From Vibrio agarivorans (GTDB lineage: Bacteria; Pseudomonadota; Gammaproteobacteria; Enterobacterales; Vibrionaceae): DNA of 64,000 nt. Positions 47,026 through 59,829 of the stretch are shown here, one piece after another; the stretch's first letter is position 1; the number at the start of each line of letters is the position of its first letter. Under the pieces are notes generated by a model that had not been told where the DNA came from, did not search any database, and saw only the letters and a list, made by a program, of their open reading frames with translations. The DNA lies in the NCBI RefSeq assembly GCF_030409635.1, contig NZ_JAUFQF010000004.1, positions 2,886,241 through 2,950,240 on the forward strand, given 5' to 3'. A program made the translations under genes and the position numbers.

Positions 47026-49488
47026 CTATGCCACTTCAATCGGACCACCGAATGAGGTTACTGGTGGTAATTCACCGGTGAACTTCTCAATATTAACCTG
47101 ACACGTGTTGGCGCTGGTCGCCTGAGCAAGTTCCGAAGATGGGATGTCTTGCGTCAGTGTGTTTGGATCGCCGTAAGTATCTAGTGCGCCGACTTTTTCG
47201 TTCATAGGGCCATACCAAGCACCTTCTTCAATACGCACAACGCCTGGAGCGTATGCGTCCATCAGAACGGCACCGGCTAGAAGCTGACCACGGTCGTTGA
47301 ACACACGAACGACATCGCCATCTTTGATGCCTTTCTTCTTCGCATCTTCTGGATTGATGTAGATTGGCTCACGACCTTGTACTGCGTATGTCGCGCGGAA
47401 CTCTTCTGATTCACACATCTGAGAGTGCAGGCGCTTATCTGGGTGACAAGACTGCAGCCAGAATGGGTGTTTCTTAGAGCCTGGACCACCGTGAGAGCGC
47501 TCTGATTTCTCAAACCACATAGGGTGCTCTTGACAGTGTTCATAGCCCATGTTGCCGATCGTACGACTTGTGATTTCAATAAAGCCAGATGGTGTACCTA
47601 GCGCATTGATCTCTGGGTCTTCACGGAAAGAAGCATGGCGAACCCAAGGTTGGCCTTTACCGAAGTCTAGGAAGCCTTTCTCCCAGAACTCTGCAAATTC
47701 AGGCATATCAAACTTGCCTTCGTTTGCTGCTTTACAGTTGTCGTAAAGTGATTTCACCCACTCCATCTCTGACATACCGCGCGTGTAATCTTTGTCACGA
47801 CCCCAGCGAGCCGTTAGCTCTGTCATAATATCGAAGTCTGTCTTCGACTGGAATAATGGGTCAACTAGCTTATGCATCGCAATCAGACCACGGCCTGAAT
47901 ATGCACCGTAGCCATCGATATCGTTACGTTCAAACTGAGTACATGCTGGCAGTACGATATCAGAGAAACGACACGTTGCCGTCCATGCAAAGTCAATCGA
48001 CACAACCGTTTGAAGCGCTTTAAACGCCTGCTTCATCTTGTTGCGGTCTTGATGGTGGTGCCATGGGTTGTTACCACTGAATACCATCATCTTAGTGTCA
48101 GGAAGCGTGATCACTGCGCCGTTTGCGTTGATCTTCTTACCAGGTTCAATCAAGGCATCAACCCAACGTGCTACCGGAATGACGCGGCTGTAACCATTGA
48201 AGTCTTGGTTAGTGTGCTTAGGCGTTTGACCTTGGTCGATGTTCAAAGGGAACGAACCAGGTGCAGCAAAGCCCGTTGATGAAACACCGATACCTGAATA
48301 GTGGTGACCGTAAGAAATACCGCCGCCCGGTAGACCAATTTGGCCAACCATCGCTGCGATAACTGCCGCCATCCAGTAAGGCTGCTCACCATGCTCTTGA
48401 CGCTGGATACTCCAACCCACCAAGATCTGTGTGCGACCGTTGACAAGCATACGAGCAAACTCACGGATCTCTTGTGCGCTTGCACCACAGATTTCAGCCG
48501 CCCATTCAGGCGTCTTCTCAATACGGTCTTTGGTCTCACCTTGAACGTATTTGATGAAGTCTTCGAAGCCTAGACAATAAGTCTCAATGAATTTCTCATC
48601 GTAAAGACCTTCGTTATAAAGTACGTGCGCCACACCCAACATAAACGGTACGTCTGTGTGTGGGTTGATGTAGCGTAGATCATTACCAAGGTAGCGAGCG
48701 GTCTTGTTGCGAACAGGGTCAACAGAGATAACGTTGATCTCTTTGTTCTCAACTTTCTCTTTCAACTGTTCAAGGTAGGCAAATGACTCATGAGTTTCAC
48801 AGGTCCAACCCACTTGGAGGTTTTTAACTGGATCGTTGCCCCACAAAACAATGTTATCACTGTTCTCAAGAATCAACTCCCAAGACGTACCTTGTGCGTA
48901 AACCTCAGTTGAGCCAAGTACGTAAGGCAGAATCGTTTGACCCGCACCTGTTGAGTAGTCACCTACTTTCTTAACAGAGTAACCGTGCAGACCCATAGCA
49001 CGCTGCATGTGGTTGTTACAGCTGTGCATCTGACCTGTCTGACGCCAGCCAGTTTGACCAGTATGCAGAGCCCAAGGGCCGTAGTCTTTTTGTACGCGCT
49101 CAAGCTCACGATAGAATAGGTCTAAAGCCTCATCCCATGTCACGCGAACGAACCGGTTGTTACCACGCGTGTCTGCTGAATACTTGTGCTTCTTCAGCCA
49201 ATCTAGGCGCACCATTGGGTAACGTACGCGAGATGGGCTGTAAATGATGCCTTTAATACCATTCAACATATCTGTTGGGTATTTATCGATCTCAAGAGGT
49301 TTAATCTCTTGAACCTTGCCGCCCCACACTCGAGCGCGGAATGCACCCCAGTGAGAGCCTGATACTTTCCAAGTGCCTTCTGTTTCAGCCGCATTCGCAG
49401 ACGCCGAGGCCAGCAAGCTAGGGCCAATCAAAGAGGCCGCACTAGTCCCTGCTACACCTTTAAGAAAACTTCTTCGTGTAATTGCCAT
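47026..49488 (-). CDS. torA: Trimethylamine-N-oxide reductase TorA
   Basis: Periplasmic molybdenum enzyme and terminal reductase of TMAO respiration, 820 residues. A twin-arginine signal ([17 protein letters not shown]) is at the N-terminus, so it is exported folded by Tat. The DMSO-reductase family pattern is clear: [36 protein letters not shown] with the Mo-ligand Ser, and the C-terminal [15 protein letters not shown]. No N-terminal Fe-S cysteines are present, as expected for TorA. It lies 24 bp after torC. Confidence 0.96.
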   Translation of the reverse strand: MAITRRSFLKGVAGTSAASLIGPSLLASASANAAETEGTWKVSGSHWGAFRARVWGGKVQEIKPLEIDKYPTDMLNGIKGIIYSPSRVRYPMVRLDWLKKHKYSADTRGNNRFVRVTWDEALDLFYRELERVQKDYGPWALHTGQTGWRQTGQMHSCNNHMQRAMGLHGYSVKKVGDYSTGAGQTILPYVLGSTEVYAQGTSWELILENSDNIVLWGNDPVKNLQVGWTCETHESFAYLEQLKEKVENKEINVISVDPVRNKTARYLGNDLRYINPHTDVPFMLGVAHVLYNEGLYDEKFIETYCLGFEDFIKYVQGETKDRIEKTPEWAAEICGASAQEIREFARMLVNGRTQILVGWSIQRQEHGEQPYWMAAVIAAMVGQIGLPGGGISYGHHYSGIGVSSTGFAAPGSFPLNIDQGQTPKHTNQDFNGYSRVIPVARWVDALIEPGKKINANGAVITLPDTKMMVFSGNNPWHHHQDRNKMKQAFKALQTVVSIDFAWTATCRFSDIVLPACTQFERNDIDGYGAYSGRGLIAMHKLVDPLFQSKTDFDIMTELTARWGRDKDYTRGMSEMEWVKSLYDNCKAANEGKFDMPEFAEFWEKGFLDFGKGQPWVRHASFREDPEINALGTPSGFIEITSRTIGNMGYEHCQEHPMWFEKSERSHGGPGSKKHPFWLQSCHPDKRLHSQMCESEEFRATYAVQGREPIYINPEDAKKKGIKDGDVVRVFNDRGQLLAGAVLMDAYAPGVVRIEEGAWYGPMNEKVGALDTYGDPNTLTQDIPSSELAQATSANTCQVNIEKFTGELPPVTSFGGPIEVA

Positions 49489-49512
49489 TTTTTAACTCCA
49501 ATTGACGTCTTA

Positions 49513-50691
49513 TTAGTGGTGGCCTTCAGAGAAATCAGATGAGTGCTTCTGTAGGTACTTAAGTACTAGCGCCTCTGTATCTGTATCGAAGTTAACGAAT
49601 GCGATCATACCGTCGAGCATGCCGACCCAACCGTTAGCACTGAAGTGCGCTTCATCAGGTTGTGTGTGACAAGTTGAACAGTTTGACTGATAGGCTTCGC
49701 CAGCCGCTTTCCAGATTGGGTCAAAGTCAGCAACCATAGACTCTTTCTTCATCCATAGATTCACTGTCACTTCTTCCCATGGAAGACCCGTCAATTCGTC
49801 TTCTTTCTTCTCGCCAACGTTTACGATATCGCTTGTCGATACTTCACGAGTCAAGATAGCGGTAGAGATGTTCATACCGAAATCTTCTTGAAGCACTCGA
49901 CCAAAGCCTTTCGCTTTACGCCAACCGTCAATTTGAATTTCAATCATGTCGCCTTTCTCACCAACAATCGCCACTTGGCTTGCTGGGCTAAGGAGACCGG
50001 CTTCTGTCTGCGCTGTTTCGTCTGTGTACATTGGTAGGTGACGAATAGAGATCACATCGCTGCCGTTTGAGTAGCGAGTGCTGTTTGCTACTTGCTCTAG
50101 ATCACCCACGATGCCGCTAGCTGCTTCCATATCTTGTGGAAGGTGGTGTGCGATACCTTTGTGACAATCCACACAGCTTTGGTCACGCTCTGCCGCTGAT
50201 GCCATTTGGATACGAGCTGTTGGAGACATTTGCTCGAAGTCCATTGAGTCGTAGTTGTGACAGTTTTTACACTCTAGAGAGCCATTTGCTGAGAAACGAT
50301 CCCATTCGTGACGAGCCAGCTCTAAACGACGAGCTTCGAATTTTTCAGGGGTATCAAGATCGCCGAAGATCTGTGCAAATACTTCTTTAGAAGCCTGCAT
50401 CTTACGAGCGATTTTATCCGTCCAGTTATGAGGTACGTGACAATCAGGACAGGTAGCACGAACACCAGAGTTGTTTTTCCAGTGAACGGTATCTTGAAGT
50501 TCTACGTATACGTTATCACGCATAGTGTGACAGCTAATACAGAACTCTTCGGTGTTCGTCGCTTCAAGTGCGGTGTTAAAACCACCCCAGAAGATCACGC
50601 CGGCAAGGAAACCACCTAACGTAAGCACACCGAGACTGATGTGTACAGCTGGGCGCGTCATAGTACGCCACAATTTTTTGATGAAAGACAT
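49513..50691 (-). CDS. torC: Pentaheme c-type cytochrome TorC
   Basis: Membrane-anchored cytochrome that passes electrons from menaquinol to TorA. The 392-residue protein has one N-terminal helix ([22 protein letters not shown]) and five CxxCH heme sites: CISCH, CPDCH, CKNCH, CVDCH in the NirT-like domain and CSTCH in the C-terminal domain near residue 345. It is the middle gene of torECA. All hemes can be attached; maturation needs the Ccm system, not in this window. Confidence 0.96.
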   Translation of the reverse strand: MSFIKKLWRTMTRPAVHISLGVLTLGGFLAGVIFWGGFNTALEATNTEEFCISCHTMRDNVYVELQDTVHWKNNSGVRATCPDCHVPHNWTDKIARKMQASKEVFAQIFGDLDTPEKFEARRLELARHEWDRFSANGSLECKNCHNYDSMDFEQMSPTARIQMASAAERDQSCVDCHKGIAHHLPQDMEAASGIVGDLEQVANSTRYSNGSDVISIRHLPMYTDETAQTEAGLLSPASQVAIVGEKGDMIEIQIDGWRKAKGFGRVLQEDFGMNISTAILTREVSTSDIVNVGEKKEDELTGLPWEEVTVNLWMKKESMVADFDPIWKAAGEAYQSNCSTCHTQPDEAHFSANGWVGMLDGMIAFVNFDTDTEALVLKYLQKHSSDFSEGHH

Positions 50692-50733
50692 AAGATTACT
50701 TCTCTAAGATTCTTTAAAAAAGGGAGTTAGGTG

Positions 50734-50910
50734 TTAGCCATGAGCACCAGGAGGACCGAATACGAAGACCTGAAGCATCCACACGATAAAGCCGTAACCG
50801 CCAACCAATGCGACGCTTAGTACTGGGAACAGGAGTACTGCGATGATCAGGAATGACTTCCATTCCAGTGAACGCTCCTCTGCACCGTCTATTTTGTTAA
50901 CATCACTCAT
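50734..50910 (-). CDS. torE: TMAO reductase system protein TorE
   Basis: Small gene of 58 codons. It starts MSDVNKIDGAEERSLEWKSF, followed by one membrane segment (LIIAVLLFPVLSVALVGGYGFIV) and ends QVFVFGPPGAHG. This matches TorE, the NapE-like small membrane protein found at the head of vibrio and shewanella tor operons. It lies 42 bp upstream of torC. Its biochemical role is not clear. Confidence 0.92.
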   Translation of the reverse strand: MSDVNKIDGAEERSLEWKSFLIIAVLLFPVLSVALVGGYGFIVWMLQVFVFGPPGAHG

Positions 50911-51297
50911 ACATAATGCCTATAAGTTGCAATTGAAAAACTGACCCGCCCTCATCTGAGCACGAATTTGAAATACTACTTCTTAGTTAAAATGGTAGAC
51001 CATCATACTAGGTTTATTCAATGTAAAACTCGCGTGCATCCCTTGTTATTCCACACTTTTTTGAGCTCATCCGGAGTTGTGATCGAATGGGGTTTTATAT
51101 GAAAATATATTAACGGTTGTGTCGAATTGTAGAATCAGACAAATTACACAACCCATTAACATATTAAAAAATAGAACTTTGATATTGACTCGCTCGCAGG
51201 CTAAGTGCTCACGAACATTACCTGTGTTATCCACAGAAAATGTGGATAACATGTGCCTGCCTAACCCATTTCAGGTTATGATTTAGCCATCGACACT
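50911..51297. promoter_or_regulatory. torE / SDR-gene divergent intergenic region
   Basis: 387 bp without a gene. It must hold the torECA promoter and that of the plus-strand gene. An ATATGAAAAT at 51097 is only loosely like a TorR box and no repeat of it is seen. The prominent element is an inverted pair of DnaA boxes at 51227-51249. Confidence 0.45.
51227..51249. promoter_or_regulatory. Inverted pair of perfect DnaA boxes
   Basis: TTATCCACA (51227-51235), five bases GAAAA, then TGTGGATAA (51241-51249). Each arm is the strict DnaA consensus, and with flanking bases the palindrome is ten bases per arm. It lies about 50-70 bp upstream of the SDR-gene start. It could bind DnaA or form a hairpin without a U tract. 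Confidence 0.6.
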
Positions 51298-52140
51298 GTG
51301 AGTAAGGAAACCAAATTGAAGATTTTGATTATTGGAGGTGGTTGGTTAGGGCTGCCCCTTGGCCATTTTTTGCACACAAACGGCCATGATGTCTTAGTGA
51401 CAAAGACGTCAAAAAAAGGGTGTGATGACCTTGCAAAGACCGGTCTTCATACACTGCATCTTGAGCTTGGTACACCCCTCTCAACTCAATCAGAGAATCA
51501 CCTCCAAGACTTTCAGCCCGATGTTATCGTGGGTTGTTTCCCTCCTGGGCTTCGCTCAGACACCCCCTCTAGATATGTTGAAAACTGGCGTCAGGTCAGT
51601 GAGTTAGCAGTGATGCATGGCGTTGGTAAAATCATCATGGTCAGCACCACGGGAGTCTATCCATCGATTGCTGAAGACATGGTTGAAACACGACAAATCG
51701 GTGGAAAGGATCTTGACGAGAAAACTCAACTGCTACTCTCAGCTGAACAACAGGTCATAAAGAGTCAAGTGTCCTACACCATCTTGCGCTGCTCGGGCTT
51801 AATTGGCCCAAATCGTCATCCAGCTCGCTTTGCAAAACGCCTGAAATCCATCAGCGATCAAGCACCGGCTAATATGGTGCATCTCGATGATGTTATCGCT
51901 GTGATTGAGTTTGTCCTCACATCAGGGGATAACGAGATTTATAATGTCACAACACCCGAGACCGTTAGTAAATACCAATTCTATCAGCGCGCCACCAAGC
52001 ACTATCACGAACCTATTGCGTTGCCGGCACCAAGCCATACTCAGGATAAAAGAATCGTTGCAAGCAAGCTTATCGCTGCTGAATTCAAATTCAAATACTC
52101 ACATATATTCAATGCATTAGATGCAATAGGGACGATGTAA
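51298..52140 (+). CDS. SDR-type NAD(P)-dependent epimerase/dehydratase-like protein (YeeZ-like)
   Basis: Rossmann-fold protein of 274-280 residues. KILIIGGGWLGLPLGHFLHTNGHDVLVTK is the dinucleotide-binding start; IIMVSTTGVYPS and the TILRCSGLIGPNRHP segment follow the extended SDR pattern, although the catalytic YxxxK is not evident. A GTG at 51298 opens the frame, but a TTG at 51316 has AAGGA seven bases upstream and gives MKILIIGGG, which may be the true start. The substrate is unknown. It is 4 bp before the YdcF gene, so the two are in one operon. Confidence 0.82.
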   Translation: MSKETKLKILIIGGGWLGLPLGHFLHTNGHDVLVTKTSKKGCDDLAKTGLHTLHLELGTPLSTQSENHLQDFQPDVIVGCFPPGLRSDTPSRYVENWRQVSELAVMHGVGKIIMVSTTGVYPSIAEDMVETRQIGGKDLDEKTQLLLSAEQQVIKSQVSYTILRCSGLIGPNRHPARFAKRLKSISDQAPANMVHLDDVIAVIEFVLTSGDNEIYNVTTPETVSKYQFYQRATKHYHEPIALPAPSHTQDKRIVASKLIAAEFKFKYSHIFNALDAIGTM

Positions 52141-52144
52141 AATC

Positions 52145-52780
52145 ATGCGAATTTATCAGGCGATTGAATCACTATGGGATTTCATGCAACTGCATCACAC
52201 ACCAAAGGCCAGTGATTGTATTGTAGTTTTTTGCAGTAATGATACTCGTGTCGCACAAACTGCTGCGACACTCTATCACCAAGGTATCGCTCCAAAAATT
52301 CTATTCTCTGGCGGCTTAGGACGCTTCACGCAAGACCACTTTGATCGCCCTGAAGCGGATATATTTGCAGACATTGCTAAGTCATTAGGTGTACCAAGCG
52401 GTGATATATTGATTGAAAATGCTTCTACTAACTCAGGTGAAAATGTGGCATTTTCTGCCCAACTTCTCCAGTCAAAAATGCCCAACGCTACCCGCTTTAC
52501 ATTAGTACAGAAGCCCTTTATGGAGCGTCGTGCTTATGCCACGTTTGAAAAGCAGTGGCCTGCTCCCTATCAAGCATTACACGTTGTTTCGCAAGGTGGC
52601 TCTTTTCTGGATTATCTAGATAGTGATGTGTTTACGTCTAGCTTTGTCATCAACGCTGTTCTAGAAGATTTTGAACGAGTTAAAGCCTATCCGACGCTGG
52701 GCTTTCTTACAGAACAAGTCATCCCAGATAACGTTGACTTAGCCTATAAGACCCTGCTCAATCGTTTTCCAAGAAACTAA
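52145..52780 (+). CDS. YdcF family protein (DUF218)
   Basis: Protein of 211 residues with the DUF218/YdcF pattern: DCIVVFCSNDTRVAQTAATLYHQG, KILFSGGLGRFT, EADIFADIAKSLGVP and ENASTNSGENVAFS, then LVQKPFMERRAYATF. YdcF of E. coli binds S-adenosylmethionine, but the reaction is unknown. There is no signal peptide or membrane segment. It follows the SDR gene by 4 bp and ends before a terminator shared with clpA. Confidence 0.87.
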   Translation: MRIYQAIESLWDFMQLHHTPKASDCIVVFCSNDTRVAQTAATLYHQGIAPKILFSGGLGRFTQDHFDRPEADIFADIAKSLGVPSGDILIENASTNSGENVAFSAQLLQSKMPNATRFTLVQKPFMERRAYATFEKQWPAPYQALHVVSQGGSFLDYLDSDVFTSSFVINAVLEDFERVKAYPTLGFLTEQVIPDNVDLAYKTLLNRFPRN

Positions 52781-52797
52781 TACTTGCTTGTTAAAAA

Positions 52798-52834
52798 TAA
52801 AAAACCGAAGAGATTTTCACCCCTTCGGTTTTTA
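52798..52834. terminator. Bidirectional terminator between ydcF-like gene and clpA
   Basis: Stem AAAACCGAAG / CTTCGGTTTT with a 12-base loop, A-rich left and T-rich right flanks. Confidence 0.8.
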
Positions 52835-52880
52835 CTGCTTGAGCGCCTGCTACTCATTCATTGTGCAAATCAACACACAA

Positions 52881-55160
52881 CTAGTGCAGCGCTTCCTCTT
52901 TCGAGCCAATGTAGGCGAACTCGAGCTCTTCGTCTTTCAGAGACACTTTTACTGTGCCGCCATCAACCAGCGAGCCAAACAGCAATTCGTTTGCCAGTGG
53001 CTTCTTAAGCTGCTCTTGAATAACTCGTCCCATTGGTCTTGCGCCCATCGCTTTGTCGTAGCCTTTGTGAGCCAACCATTGGCGGGCGTCTTCATCCACT
53101 TCAAGTGAAACGCCACGGGCATCGAGCTGTACTTGTAGTTCGACGATGAACTTATCAACCACTTGATGAATAACTTGCTCATCAAGACTGTTGAACCAGA
53201 TGATGCTATCAAGACGGTTACGGAACTCTGGAGTGAACACCTTTTTAATCTCAGACATGGCGTCATGGCTGTGGTCTTGTTGAATAAGACCAATCGATTT
53301 TTTCTGAGTCTCTTGAACACCAGCATTGGTCGTCATGACCAAAATAACATTGCGGAAGTCAGCTTTACGTCCATTGTTATCCGTTAGCGTACCGTTGTCC
53401 ATCACCTGTAGAAGCAGGTTGAAGATATCCGGGTGAGCTTTCTCAATCTCATCGAGCAGCACGACTGAGTGAGGGTGCTTAATTACCGCATCGGTTAATA
53501 AGCCGCCTTGATCATATCCAACATAACCAGGAGGCGCACCAATCAAACGGCTCACCGAATGACGCTCACCGTATTCAGACATATCGAAGCGCAGTAGCTC
53601 GATACCCATCAACTTGGCTAGTTGCAGTGTCACTTCCGTTTTACCTACACCTGTCGGCCCTGCAAATAGGAACGAGCCAACCGGTTTGTGGTCGATACCA
53701 AGACCTGCACGAGATAGCTTGATGGCTTCACTCAATGCATCAATAGCAGGATCTTGACCAAATACCAGCATCTTCATCTTTCTATCTAGCGCTTGCAGGA
53801 TATCTTTGTCTGAAGAGGAAACCGATTTCTCTGGAATACGTGCCATCTTCGCAACCATCGATTCGATATCTGCCACACCAACCGTTTTCTTACGGCGACT
53901 GGCTGGTGCAAGACGGCTACGCGCCCCTGCCTCATCGATTACGTCAATCGCTTTATCAGGCAAATGACGCTCATTGATGTATTTCGCTGACAGCTCTACG
54001 GCAGCACGGAGGGCTTTATTGGTGTATCGCACCTCATGATGCTCTTCGTACTTGGGTTTGAGACCCATTAGGATCTTGGTTGTATCGTCAAGCGATGGCT
54101 CAACCACATCAATTTTTTGGAAGCGGCGAGACAAGGCACGCTCTTTCTCAAAAATGTTGGCATATTCTTGGTAGGTCGTTGAACCAATGCAGCGCAGTTT
54201 ACCGCTGCTTAATAGAGGCTTAATCAGGTTAGCGGCATCGACTTGACCACCCGAAGCGGCACCCGCACCGATAATGGTGTGGATTTCATCAATGAACAAA
54301 ATAGCATCGTCTTCTTTCTCGAGCTGCTTGAGAATGGCTTTGAAGCGCTTCTCAAAATCACCACGATATTTGGTACCCGCAAGTAGCGAACCGATGTCTA
54401 GAGAATAAATCACGCTGTTCTGAATTACGTCTGGGACTTGGCCCTCAACAATTCTCCAAGCGAGACCTTCTGCAATCGCAGTTTTGCCGACGCCTGCTTC
54501 ACCCACTAACAACGGGTTGTTCTTACGACGACGACACAAGACTTGAATCGTACGCTCTAGTTCTTTGTCTCGACCAATTAACGGGTCAATATTCCCGCTA
54601 CGCGCAACTTGATTAAGATTAGTGGCGAAGTTCTCTAGGCGATCTTCAGAGCTCGCCTCTTCGACTGGCTCTGCGCCTCCACCAAGCGGGCCTGACGAAG
54701 GCTCACTGCCTGACGCGCCGCCGCCATCTTTGGAAATGCCATGAGAGATATAGTTTACGATGTCGAGTCGGCTCACATCGTTTTTCTTGAGTAGGTATGC
54801 AGCTTGAGACTCTTGCTCGCTGAATATCGCGACAAGCACGTTCGCACCAGACACTTCATTGCGGCCTGAAGACTGAACATGGAAAACGGCGCGCTGCAAA
54901 ACGCGCTGGAAACTCAGGGTTGGCTGGGTTTCGCGTGAATCATCGTTTTCTGGAATAAGAGGTGTGGTTTGGTCAATAAAAATATCAAGCTCTTGACGCA
55001 GAGCTTCTATATCGGCCTGACACGCCGTTAGCGCTTCACGTGCTGCATTGTTATCCAACAACGCCAGCAGGAGGTGCTCCACGGTCATAAATTCATGTCT
55101 TTTGTCTCGGGCACGACCAAATGCGCTGTTGAGACTCGACTCTAGTTCTTTATTAAGCAT
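52881..55160 (-). CDS. clpA: ATP-dependent Clp protease ATP-binding subunit ClpA
   Basis: Hexameric AAA+ unfoldase that feeds substrates to ClpP. The 759-residue protein has the ClpN double repeat (about 1-145; [20 protein letters not shown]) and a Gly/Ser-rich linker near 155. The first AAA domain has Walker [15 protein letters not shown] near 215, and the second has [13 protein letters not shown] near 493. The ClpP-binding IGL loop is seen in [12 protein letters not shown] near 612. The frame opens at 55181, but the ATG at 55160 has AAGGGGG upstream. It is downstream of the adaptor gene clpS on the same strand. Confidence 0.97.
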   Translation of the reverse strand: MLNKELESSLNSAFGRARDKRHEFMTVEHLLLALLDNNAAREALTACQADIEALRQELDIFIDQTTPLIPENDDSRETQPTLSFQRVLQRAVFHVQSSGRNEVSGANVLVAIFSEQESQAAYLLKKNDVSRLDIVNYISHGISKDGGGASGSEPSSGPLGGGAEPVEEASSEDRLENFATNLNQVARSGNIDPLIGRDKELERTIQVLCRRRKNNPLLVGEAGVGKTAIAEGLAWRIVEGQVPDVIQNSVIYSLDIGSLLAGTKYRGDFEKRFKAILKQLEKEDDAILFIDEIHTIIGAGAASGGQVDAANLIKPLLSSGKLRCIGSTTYQEYANIFEKERALSRRFQKIDVVEPSLDDTTKILMGLKPKYEEHHEVRYTNKALRAAVELSAKYINERHLPDKAIDVIDEAGARSRLAPASRRKKTVGVADIESMVAKMARIPEKSVSSSDKDILQALDRKMKMLVFGQDPAIDALSEAIKLSRAGLGIDHKPVGSFLFAGPTGVGKTEVTLQLAKLMGIELLRFDMSEYGERHSVSRLIGAPPGYVGYDQGGLLTDAVIKHPHSVVLLDEIEKAHPDIFNLLLQVMDNGTLTDNNGRKADFRNVILVMTTNAGVQETQKKSIGLIQQDHSHDAMSEIKKVFTPEFRNRLDSIIWFNSLDEQVIHQVVDKFIVELQVQLDARGVSLEVDEDARQWLAHKGYDKAMGARPMGRVIQEQLKKPLANELLFGSLVDGGTVKVSLKDEELEFAYIGSKEEALH

Positions 55161-55315
55161 AAGTACCCCCTTACGGAACAAATCCTCACGAAGCTCATCC
55201 TGATGCTTACTATGGAACTCGCCTAAGAGTACTGTTTTTACTGAAAATACAGTGCTTACTTAAAGTACTGAGCTTACTTATCGTACTTTGTGTGCTTAAG
55301 TACTAAGTTAACCCG
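55161..55315. repeat. Degenerate GCTTACTT/AGTACT repeats between clpS and clpA
   Basis: The spacer holds GCTTACTT at 55254 and 55272, near-copies at 55204 (GCTTACTA) and 55294 (GCTTAAGT), and interspersed AGTACT/GTACT blocks. The spacing is irregular (18-22 bp in the core). It may hold a clpA promoter or an RNA structure; no terminator is evident. Confidence 0.45.
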
Positions 55316-55636
55316 TTAGGCTTGCTCCATGGTACAAAGCAGAGGGTGTTCGTTCTCTCTTGCATACATAGTGACTTGAGCGACTTTCGTCTCTGCCACT
55401 TCAGAAGTGAACGTGCCACAAATGGCTTTGCCTTGGTAGTGAACTTGAAGCATTGTCTGGGTCGCTTTGTCTTCATCCATAGAGAAAAAGCGCGTCAAAA
55501 TATCAATGACAAAATCCATTGGTGTGTAATCATCATTGTTAAGTATTACGTTATACATCGCCGGTGGTTTAACCTTAGTTTCTTCTCGTTCCAGAAGGTC
55601 AAAATCCGGAGATACCCAATCAAAATTTCCGCTCAT
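55316..55636 (-). CDS. clpS: ATP-dependent Clp protease adaptor ClpS
   Basis: N-end-rule adaptor that delivers substrates to ClpA. From the ATG at 55636 it has 106 residues, the same as E. coli ClpS. The core is [21 protein letters not shown] with the Asn-Asp-Asp substrate pocket, [19 protein letters not shown], and a C-terminal [17 protein letters not shown] at 55663 could add nine residues and has AGGA further upstream. It is divergent from cspD, as in E. coli. Confidence 0.95.
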   Translation of the reverse strand: MSGNFDWVSPDFDLLEREETKVKPPAMYNVILNNDDYTPMDFVIDILTRFFSMDEDKATQTMLQVHYQGKAICGTFTSEVAETKVAQVTMYARENEHPLLCTMEQA

Positions 55637-56107
55637 GTTCCTAGTTACATTGTTATTGGCCACTAGTGAGTTATCCTAACACCTTAGCGTCTAAAACTCA
55701 TCGACATTTTGTTAGTTAATTGTTTCTAGCAGCTTCAATTTAAGACTAATCCAGCCTATCAATCGCTGCAAATAAAAAGATCGCTGTTTTTCAATTTCAG
55801 AGATCGATTGCCGAAAAAAGCACCACGCTGCTGAAAGCCTACTCAACAAGGCTTTGCTTAACTATGCTGTTTGCGGTTGGGTTTACTTGATGCTGACTGT
55901 CCTTTCAATGCAGCACTCATCTAAAAAGTTACACAATTGTAAATCTCAAAAATGAATACACGCCCTAATTAGTAATCAAATATAACGCTTAGATATTGAC
56001 TTGATTAAATCTTGGTCTAGATTGGACAAGTGTGAGCAACAATTTAGCAGCAGCTAGATAAATTTCACGTAACAACGTCAAGTAATAATGCAAGAGGGAT
56101 GTAAAGC
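55637..56107. other. Divergent clpS / cspD intergenic region
   Basis: About 470 bp with no supported gene. It is moderately AT-rich and must contain both promoters and a long cspD leader. I see no hairpin with a T run and no clear operator. Confidence 0.4.
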
Positions 56108-56338
56108 ATGGCTACAGGTACAGTTAAATGGTTCAACAACGCCAAGGGATTTGGCTTTATTTGTCCAGAGTCCGGTGATGGTGACATTTTCGCCCACTAC
56201 TCAACAATTAAAATGGATGGCTACCGCACTTTGAAAGCAGGACAAACTGTCTCCTACGAAGTGGAGAGCGGACCAAAAGGGTCTCACGCAAGTTCAGTGA
56301 CACCAGTGGAATTTGAGCTCGCACAAGCTGCTAAATAG
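56108..56338 (+). CDS. cspD: Cold shock-like protein CspD
   Basis: Single-stranded nucleic acid-binding protein of 76 residues. The cold-shock domain motifs RNP1 (KGFGFICPE) and RNP2 (DIFAHYSTI) are intact, and the C-terminal tail (SSVTPVEFELAQAAK) plus position beside clpS identify CspD rather than CspA. In E. coli CspD is induced in stationary phase and inhibits replication. The ribosome binding site is GAGGG. It is followed by a terminator. Confidence 0.93.
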   Translation: MATGTVKWFNNAKGFGFICPESGDGDIFAHYSTIKMDGYRTLKAGQTVSYEVESGPKGSHASSVTPVEFELAQAAK

Positions 56339-56384
56339 TTCTACATAATTCCAGACGCCAAGGCGTCAAACTTCTCCTGATAGA

Positions 56385-56417
56385 AAAAGCCCCGCACTCG
56401 AAAATGCGGGGCTTTCT
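56385..56417. terminator. Terminator after cspD
   Basis: Stem AAAGCCCCGCA / TGCGGGGCTTT with an eight-base loop. It lies between convergent cspD and icd and can serve both. Confidence 0.8.
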
Positions 56418-56500
56418 ATTAATTGTCTATCACTCAATTATTTAGTTATCACCAAGTAACCCATCACCACAAGTGGCTCAAGGTTGCTCACTATTGGTGG

Positions 56501-59039
<2,539 letters not shown>

Positions 59040-59714
59040 ATGCCCGTTAGAGAATCACGTCCTTCTCGCCGCCCATCATCAACACGTAATACGACTCGCT
59101 TCAAACGCCCAGCGAAGAAAAATAGTTCTCAGCGAGCAAATCGCGGCACTAAACCGAAGAGCGTTAGTGCAGAAGAGCGCAAAGTGATTATCTTTAACAA
59201 GCCTTATGACACACTGAGTCAGTTCACTGATGGCGAAGGTCGCAAAACACTGGCCGACTATATTCCTATCAAAGAAGTCTACGCAGCAGGCCGTCTAGAC
59301 CGTGATAGCGAGGGCCTGATGGTGTTGACCAATGATGGTATTTTGCAAGCTAAGCTTACCCAACCAAAATCTAAATCACCTAAAACCTACTGGGTGCAAG
59401 TCGATGGCGCCCCAACAGATGAAGATCTTGAGAAACTTCGCCGTGGCGTGGAGCTGAAAGATGGCATGACGCTACCTGCAAAAGTTGAAATCATGCAAGA
59501 GCCTGATTTGTGGCCACGTAACCCTCCTGTACGCTTTCGTGCCAACATTCCAACAACGTGGTTAGCCATCACCATTATTGAAGGGAAAAACCGCCAAGTT
59601 CGCCGAATGACGGCTAACATCGGCTTTCCAACGCTACGTCTTATCCGTGCTTCAATGGCGAATATTGCGTTAGGGGACTTGCAACCTGGGGAGTGGCGAG
59701 AGATTGAATTGTGA
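59040..59714 (+). CDS. rluE: 23S rRNA pseudouridine synthase RluE
   Basis: RsuA-family pseudouridine synthase; RluE modifies U2457 of 23S rRNA in E. coli. The protein, about 224 residues, has a basic N-terminal extension ([20 protein letters not shown]) and lacks an S4 domain. The catalytic Asp lies in [19 protein letters not shown] near residue 85; [17 protein letters not shown] is the C-terminal signature. The frame opens at 58938, but the ATG at 59040 has AAGG upstream. Its place beside icd agrees with vibrio and E. coli order. Confidence 0.92.
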   Translation: MPVRESRPSRRPSSTRNTTRFKRPAKKNSSQRANRGTKPKSVSAEERKVIIFNKPYDTLSQFTDGEGRKTLADYIPIKEVYAAGRLDRDSEGLMVLTNDGILQAKLTQPKSKSPKTYWVQVDGAPTDEDLEKLRRGVELKDGMTLPAKVEIMQEPDLWPRNPPVRFRANIPTTWLAITIIEGKNRQVRRMTANIGFPTLRLIRASMANIALGDLQPGEWREIEL

Positions 59715-59716
59715 AC

Positions 59717-59748
59717 AAGGTTGAAGGTTGAAGGTTGAAGGTTGAAGG
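59717..59748. repeat. Heptanucleotide tandem repeat
   Basis: Four exact tandem copies of TTGAAGG preceded by a partial AAGG, beginning two bases after the rluE stop codon. It is non-coding here. Confidence 0.9.
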
Positions 59749-59778
59749 AGATTAGGACCTTTAATGAGTCTTAGGGTA

Positions 59779-59813
59779 TAAAAAAAGAGCCGATTTTTAC
59801 GGCTCTTTTTTAT
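59779..59813. terminator. Bidirectional terminator between rluE and fabV
   Basis: Stem AAAAAAGAGCCG / CGGCTCTTTTTT with a seven-base loop. Confidence 0.88.
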
Positions 59814-59829
59814 TTGATCTCATCGAAAA

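Noticed and set aside
51097..51106. Possible TorR box (ATATGAAAAT)
   Set aside because: It matches only eight of ten bases of the inverted decamer, and tor boxes come as direct repeats; no second copy is found.
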